A stretch of DNA of 9,077 bases from Thiohalobacter sp. (lineage in GTDB: Bacteria > Pseudomonadota > Gammaproteobacteria > DSM-19610), in the NCBI GenBank assembly GCA_027010005.1, contig JALVCM010000348.1, forward strand, positions 1 to 9,077, given 5' to 3'. Shown here one piece after another: positions 6,435 to 9,077 of the stretch; positions within the stretch are counted from its first letter, which is position 1, and every line of letters starts with the position of its first letter. The position numbers and the translations under genes are program-made. Under the pieces are notes generated by a model, which was given only the letters and a program-made list of their open reading frames with translations, was not told the origin of the DNA and searched no databases.

Positions 6435-8293
6435 GGTGCGCCCTCCGTTTCGGTTTGTCCCGCCAGCTGGTCGTAGCTGCGCGCCAGTGCATAGCGCGCC
6501 TGTGCGCGGTAACTGACCAGGCGTTCCCGGCGTGCCCCCAGTTCCTGCATGGCGAGCTGGAATATCTGCTGGCCGGCATGGTTCCTGGCTTCCTGGATGG
6601 CAGGCAGCAGTGACTGGATACGTGTGCGCAGGGCTTCGATACGCTGGTCGTAGCCATTGAAAGAATTCGGTACCGTTTCCAGCGCCTGTTCGATGGTGTG
6701 GTGAGTGGCAAGCAGCTTCTCCACTGGCTGTTGCAGGCGCTGAAGCTGTTTGCGTACCTCCCACAGGCGGGCCGGGTAATCGGCCTGGATCTGCCAGTAC
6801 AGAATACCGCGCAGCCAGCGTGCCTTGTCCTGCAGGGCGGATTTCTGTCTGTGGTTGTCAGGCAGGTGATTGAGTATCTGTTCAACCTTGTCCAGTGTGG
6901 CCAGTTGCTGCTGCTCCTTGCCGGTCGCAAGATCGAGTGGGTCCTTTTTCTGTTGCAGGGTGGCAAGTTTTTCATTGAGGGCTTCCCAGCGTGCCTGCAG
7001 TGCCTGCGCCTGATGTTGTTCCAGCCGCTTGCGGATAGCGGGTGAGCGGGATTCGTAGGCCAGGCGGCGGGTATCGACCATACCGTGCAGCAGGTCGATA
7101 TTGGCAAGGCGCCGGTTCAGTAATGTCTGGAGAAAGCCCAGGTCACGGTAGTCTTTCAGGTTTTCCTGAAACGCATGTTGTGACAGGACATCGACCAGGT
7201 AACGGCCCGAGGGGATGTCGTTGAGTGCCGGTGCATCGTGCAGCCAGCCACCGGATTCGTGCGTGTCCGCCTGGGCCAGCAGTTCCAGCAGGGCGCCGGA
7301 GCTGGCGGCCTGAATGGCCGCATCGATGTCCGCCTGCTCGGTATCGTAGTATTCAATGGCTTGTTCGTAGAAATAAATGGCCCGGTCACGGTCACCCAGT
7401 TGGGCAAAGGAGTAGGGTACGGCAAGCCGGACTTCAAGTGCGGCCGGTTGTTTGCTGCCAAGTTTGTTGAGTCTCAGCCAGGGTGTCAGTGCCGCTTCGT
7501 AATTGCCACGTTCGGCATCGGCCCAGCCGGCGCCGAGCAGGGCTTCCTGCATGAACGGGCCACGCAGTCGAACACGGTTCAGGTATTTTCTGGCCTGTTC
7601 CGCATCGCCTTCACGTAACAGCTGGTATCCCAGTGCCAGGTTGGCGCGATCGCGCAGGGCGAGCAGTTCTTCATCGCTGGCATCTTCGCGGCCAAGTTTG
7701 TCCAGTGTGGCCTGGCCAGCCTTGATGTCACCGGCGCGCAATTGCGCAATGCCCTTGTTGATCTGGAGATATTCCTTCCAGCCTTCCGGTGCGCGGGTCT
7801 TGTCGAGTATTTCCGTGGCAGCGGCGTCCTTGCCCATGGCCATATAAATGTTGGCGCCGAGCACGGCAAGTTCCGCCTGCATGGCCTTGTTGTGTTTAGA
7901 CGGCTCGACACGCTTGAAGGCTTTTGCTGCATTTTCATAGAGACCGTGCTGGTAGGAAATCTTGGTCAGGTAGAACCAGGCCCGGTTACGCAGGTCGAGG
8001 CTGGTATCCGGGCCGAGCAGTTTCTCAAAGCGTGTCTCTGCCTCATCGAGCATGCCGTAGGAGAGTTGCAGGCCGCCCAGCAGCAGTTCTGCTTCATCCC
8101 GGTGGTGTGGCAGTTGTGATTGTGCCTGTGCCGCCATCAGGTGAGAGATGGCGGTGAAATAATCATCCTGATAAAAGTGGAACAGAACCTCACCGTACTG
8201 GAGGTCCTGCACCCGTTGCGGCTTGTCGGCACCGGCAAAACTGCCGGTCGCAAACAGGCCTGCAAACAGCAGCATCAGGGTATGGCGAAACAT
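6431..8293 (-). CDS. Exported TPR and coiled-coil protein, 620 residues
   Basis: I place the start at the ATG at 8293, not the one at 8299. AAGGA (8300-8304) sits 6 bases before the former but directly abuts the latter, and the 8293 start gives a TAATG overlap with the upstream gene. The protein has a signal peptide (about 1-22, F-A-G-L-F-A-T-G-S-F-A-G-A; cleavage near 20-22) and no lipobox. Residues about 30-320 are helical hairpins of TPR or Sel1-like type, the clearest around 220-275 (for example LALGYQLLREGD and GAGWADAERGNYEAA). The C-terminal half (about 330-620) lacks TPR spacing and is rich in Gln, Leu, Glu and Arg, with likely coiled coils at about 415-470 and 510-600. I expect a soluble periplasmic scaffold. 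The stop overlaps the next gene as GTGA. The exact family is not recognised beyond TPR; a GltC- or GltD-like role is possible. Confidence 0.82.
   Translation of the reverse strand: MFRHTLMLLFAGLFATGSFAGADKPQRVQDLQYGEVLFHFYQDDYFTAISHLMAAQAQSQLPHHRDEAELLLGGLQLSYGMLDEAETRFEKLLGPDTSLDLRNRAWFYLTKISYQHGLYENAAKAFKRVEPSKHNKAMQAELAVLGANIYMAMGKDAAATEILDKTRAPEGWKEYLQINKGIAQLRAGDIKAGQATLDKLGREDASDEELLALRDRANLALGYQLLREGDAEQARKYLNRVRLRGPFMQEALLGAGWADAERGNYEAALTPWLRLNKLGSKQPAALEVRLAVPYSFAQLGDRDRAIYFYEQAIEYYDTEQADIDAAIQAASSGALLELLAQADTHESGGWLHDAPALNDIPSGRYLVDVLSQHAFQENLKDYRDLGFLQTLLNRRLANIDLLHGMVDTRRLAYESRSPAIRKRLEQHQAQALQARWEALNEKLATLQQKKDPLDLATGKEQQQLATLDKVEQILNHLPDNHRQKSALQDKARWLRGILYWQIQADYPARLWEVRKQLQRLQQPVEKLLATHHTIEQALETVPNSFNGYDQRIEALRTRIQSLLPAIQEARNHAGQQIFQLAMQELGARRERLVSYRAQARYALARSYDQLAGQTETEGAP
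6442..6446 (-). promoter_or_regulatory. Ribosome binding site deciding the GTG start of the large TPR lipoprotein
   Basis: GGAGG on the minus strand, 7 bases before GTG at 6434. Together with the lipobox 16 residues into the protein, it fixes the start and excludes a 110-residue upstream extension. Confidence 0.7.
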
Positions 8294-8808
8294 TACCATT
8301 CCTTGACGCTGAATTCCGGCTGCTGGTTGCTGGTGGCGTCAACGATCTGGAGTTCGACGTATTTGGGTCCCAGTCCTTTTTTGAAGGTGGTGGTCGAGCC
8401 GCGCCGGTAGTCCCGTCCATGCGGTCCCTTGCCGGTAAAAAAGGCGACCAGTTCGTGTTCACCATTCTTGATGTTACCGATATGAATGCGCTGCACACCC
8501 CCACGTATCAGTGCATCGATCTCGCGCGGTGTATAAAGATAGTTGGCAACTTCCTTGCCATCCAGCTTTACGGTGATAGAATCGAGCTGAAAGAAGGTTC
8601 CGACATCCATGGACAGGAACACCGAGACCTGGGTGTTGGAGGGAAACAGGAGTTCTTCTTCCAGCAGGAAAAGGTCGCGATTGAGTTCGAGCACCTGTTT
8701 CTTCAGGTTCTGAACGTCTTCCTGCATACCGGTCGGTTGTTTTTCGGCCAGCGCCATCAACGGCCAGGCCATCAGGCCAGCCAGAATTACACCTAACAGT
8801 GATTTCAT
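8293..8808 (-). CDS. Exported protein of unknown function, first gene of the operon
   Basis: A 171-residue protein with a clear signal peptide (1-21, cleavage likely after ALA). A short amphipathic, probably coiled-coil segment (about 27-53, ending in a Leu/Glu-rich run) precedes a compact domain (about 57-160) that looks mostly β. Its recognisable phrases are L-D-S-I-T-V-K-L-D-G-K-E-V-A-N-Y-L-Y, G-G-V-Q-R-I-H-I-G and T-G-K-G-P-H-G-R-D-Y-R-R-G. The tail is short and polar. I do not recognise a named family. I recall similar proteins in databases labelled as AraC-type regulators, but nothing here resembles a helix-turn-helix domain, and the signal peptide argues for a periplasmic location. The alternating pattern could be an immunoglobulin-like or carbohydrate-binding sandwich; that is a guess. 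The start is supported by AGGAGG (8814-8819) 5 bases before the ATG. It is coupled to the next gene by TAATG. Confidence 0.8.
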   Translation of the reverse strand: MKSLLGVILAGLMAWPLMALAEKQPTGMQEDVQNLKKQVLELNRDLFLLEEELLFPSNTQVSVFLSMDVGTFFQLDSITVKLDGKEVANYLYTPREIDALIRGGVQRIHIGNIKNGEHELVAFFTGKGPHGRDYRRGSTTTFKKGLGPKYVELQIVDATSNQQPEFSVKEW

Positions 8809-8894
8809 AACGCCCTCCTGCGGCGTTGCGGAACGATGCGCACACGTGCACGCGAGTATCGCGTCATTCAGTAGCTGATTTCTGGTACCGGGTT

Positions 8895-8922
8895 CACAGA
8901 AAAGCTGTGCCCTGTGACACAG
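8895..8922. repeat. Cluster of CACAG/CTGTG inverted repeats, possible operator
   Basis: On the plus strand the order is CACAG, 5 bases, CTGTG, 2 bases, CTGTG, 1 base, CACAG. The first pair forms a stem with the loop AAAAG. The second pair, CTGTG-A-CACAG (8912-8922), is a perfect 11-base palindrome. Four copies of one pentamer in alternating orientation within 28 bases, about 90-110 bases before the first gene, look like a binding site for a dimeric regulator, or an RNA hairpin if transcribed. The regulator is unknown; the spacing does not match the CRP consensus. Confidence 0.4.
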
Positions 8923-8968
8923 TGGCCCCGCGACATACCCCTTCAGAGGCTAGAAGAAGCAAAGTCTG

Positions 8969-8980
8969 TACCATGTGGTA
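8969..8980. repeat. Short inverted repeat TACCA-TG-TGGTA
   Basis: A perfect 5-base inverted repeat with a 2-base spacer, upstream of the operon and just before a possible rightward ATG at 8984. Its size and symmetry suit an operator for a dimeric repressor, but an isolated repeat this short can occur by chance. Confidence 0.3.
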
Positions 8981-8983
8981 AAA

Positions 8984-9077
8984 ATGCCCGGTTCAGGTGC
9001 GGTGAGGTCAATTTTTGTCGTATTCCGGCGACAGCCGTGGAAACGAAGGATGTTACGGGGCTTCTGGCAGTTTTTTT
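8984..9077 (+). CDS. Possible start of a rightward ORF, cut by the window edge
   Basis: From ATG 8984 the frame is open to the end of the window for 31 codons. It contains a very basic stretch (R-R-Q-P-W-K-R-R) and a second ATG at 9050 that begins MLRGFWQFF. Neither start has a well-spaced ribosome site: the GAAGG before 9050 touches the ATG. It may be the beginning of a divergent gene with a hydrophobic N-terminus, or chance. I give it little weight. Confidence 0.15.
   Translation, partial: MPGSGAVRSIFVVFRRQPWKRRMLRGFWQFF

Larger units (their letters stand above)
8809..9077. promoter_or_regulatory. Upstream regulatory region of the nine-gene operon
   Basis: There is no convincing complete gene in these 269 bases. 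The operon promoter should lie here, reading leftward. The region holds AGGAGG for the first gene (8814-8819), a cluster of CTGTG/CACAG half-sites (8895-8922) and a TACCA-TG-TGGTA inverted repeat (8969-8980). The best minus-strand -35-like hexamer is TTGACC (9011-9006), but no good -10 element sits 16-18 bases downstream of it, so I do not assign a promoter. At the far right a rightward reading frame is open to the window edge (ATG at 8984 or 9050), which would make this a divergent intergenic region. Confidence 0.45.

Noticed and set aside
6435..6764. 110-codon N-terminal extension of the large TPR gene
   Set aside because: It overlaps the end of the upstream TPR gene in another frame, its peptide is Pro/Ala/Thr/Gly-rich noise, and the GTG at 6434 has a ribosome site and leads directly into a lipobox.
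8294..8299. ATG at 8299 as start of the 620-residue protein
   Set aside because: The AAGGA directly abuts this ATG, which is too close; the ATG at 8293 has 6-base spacing and TAATG coupling.
8982..9011. Minus-strand promoter with TTGACC as -35
   Set aside because: No hexamer 16-19 bases downstream matches the -10 consensus at more than about three positions.
9071..9077. T-run at the right edge as an intrinsic terminator of a rightward gene
   Set aside because: I find no stable GC-rich hairpin directly before it and no complete rightward gene upstream of it; the window ends here, so it cannot be judged.
1..9077. Mobile elements, CRISPR arrays, tRNA or rRNA genes
   Set aside because: No transposase-like protein, terminal inverted repeats, regularly spaced direct repeats or recognisable RNA gene was seen on either strand.

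Overview
The window is a stretch of gammaproteobacterial chromosome, moderately GC-rich and densely coded. It is almost entirely one leftward (minus-strand) operon of nine genes, from about 8808 down to 104. The lineage is suggested by three things: the 33-residue end of a UbiA-type 4-hydroxybenzoate polyprenyltransferase at the left edge (ubiquinone pathway, proteobacterial), lipoprotein and signal-peptide usage typical of a diderm envelope, and a gene set I associate with gammaproteobacteria and myxobacteria. Genus cannot be told from the sequence. I see no insertion sequence, phage gene, CRISPR array, tRNA or rRNA.

Layout: 2-103 (+) is the end of ubiA. 104-1048 (-) is a TonB-like protein with an AgmX/PglI-type C-terminal domain. 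1057-1563 and 1560-2093 (-) are two different ExbD/TolR-like proteins. 2090-2737 (-) is an ExbB/TolQ/MotA-family channel. 2766-3062 (-) is a small exported protein of unknown function. 3059-3667 (-) is a four-TPR lipoprotein. 3648-6434 (-) is a 928-residue TPR lipoprotein. 6431-8293 (-) is a 620-residue exported TPR and coiled-coil protein. 8293-8808 (-) is a 171-residue exported protein of unknown function and the first gene of the operon. 8809-9077 is a probable regulatory region with inverted repeats, and possibly the start of a rightward gene at the edge.

The nine genes are packed with overlaps of 1, 4, 4, 4, 4 and 20 bases, and only two short gaps of 28 and 8 bases, so they are almost certainly co-transcribed and largely translationally coupled. 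Together they describe an energised envelope-spanning machine: an inner-membrane proton channel (ExbB plus two ExbDs), a TonB-like force transducer with a Lys-Pro periplasmic arm, and four or five periplasmic or outer-membrane-anchored proteins, three of them TPR scaffolds. This architecture resembles the Agl motor and Glt TPR proteins of Myxococcus xanthus gliding motility more than Tol-Pal or classical siderophore TonB systems. Its function outside myxobacteria is, to my knowledge, not established.

Most striking detail: the two ExbD proteins differ at the key transmembrane aspartate. One keeps it (Asp30) and the other has Asn (Asn23). The ExbB channel also has Val in place of a usually conserved Glu in its third membrane helix. 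This suggests an obligately heterodimeric stator with an asymmetric proton path.
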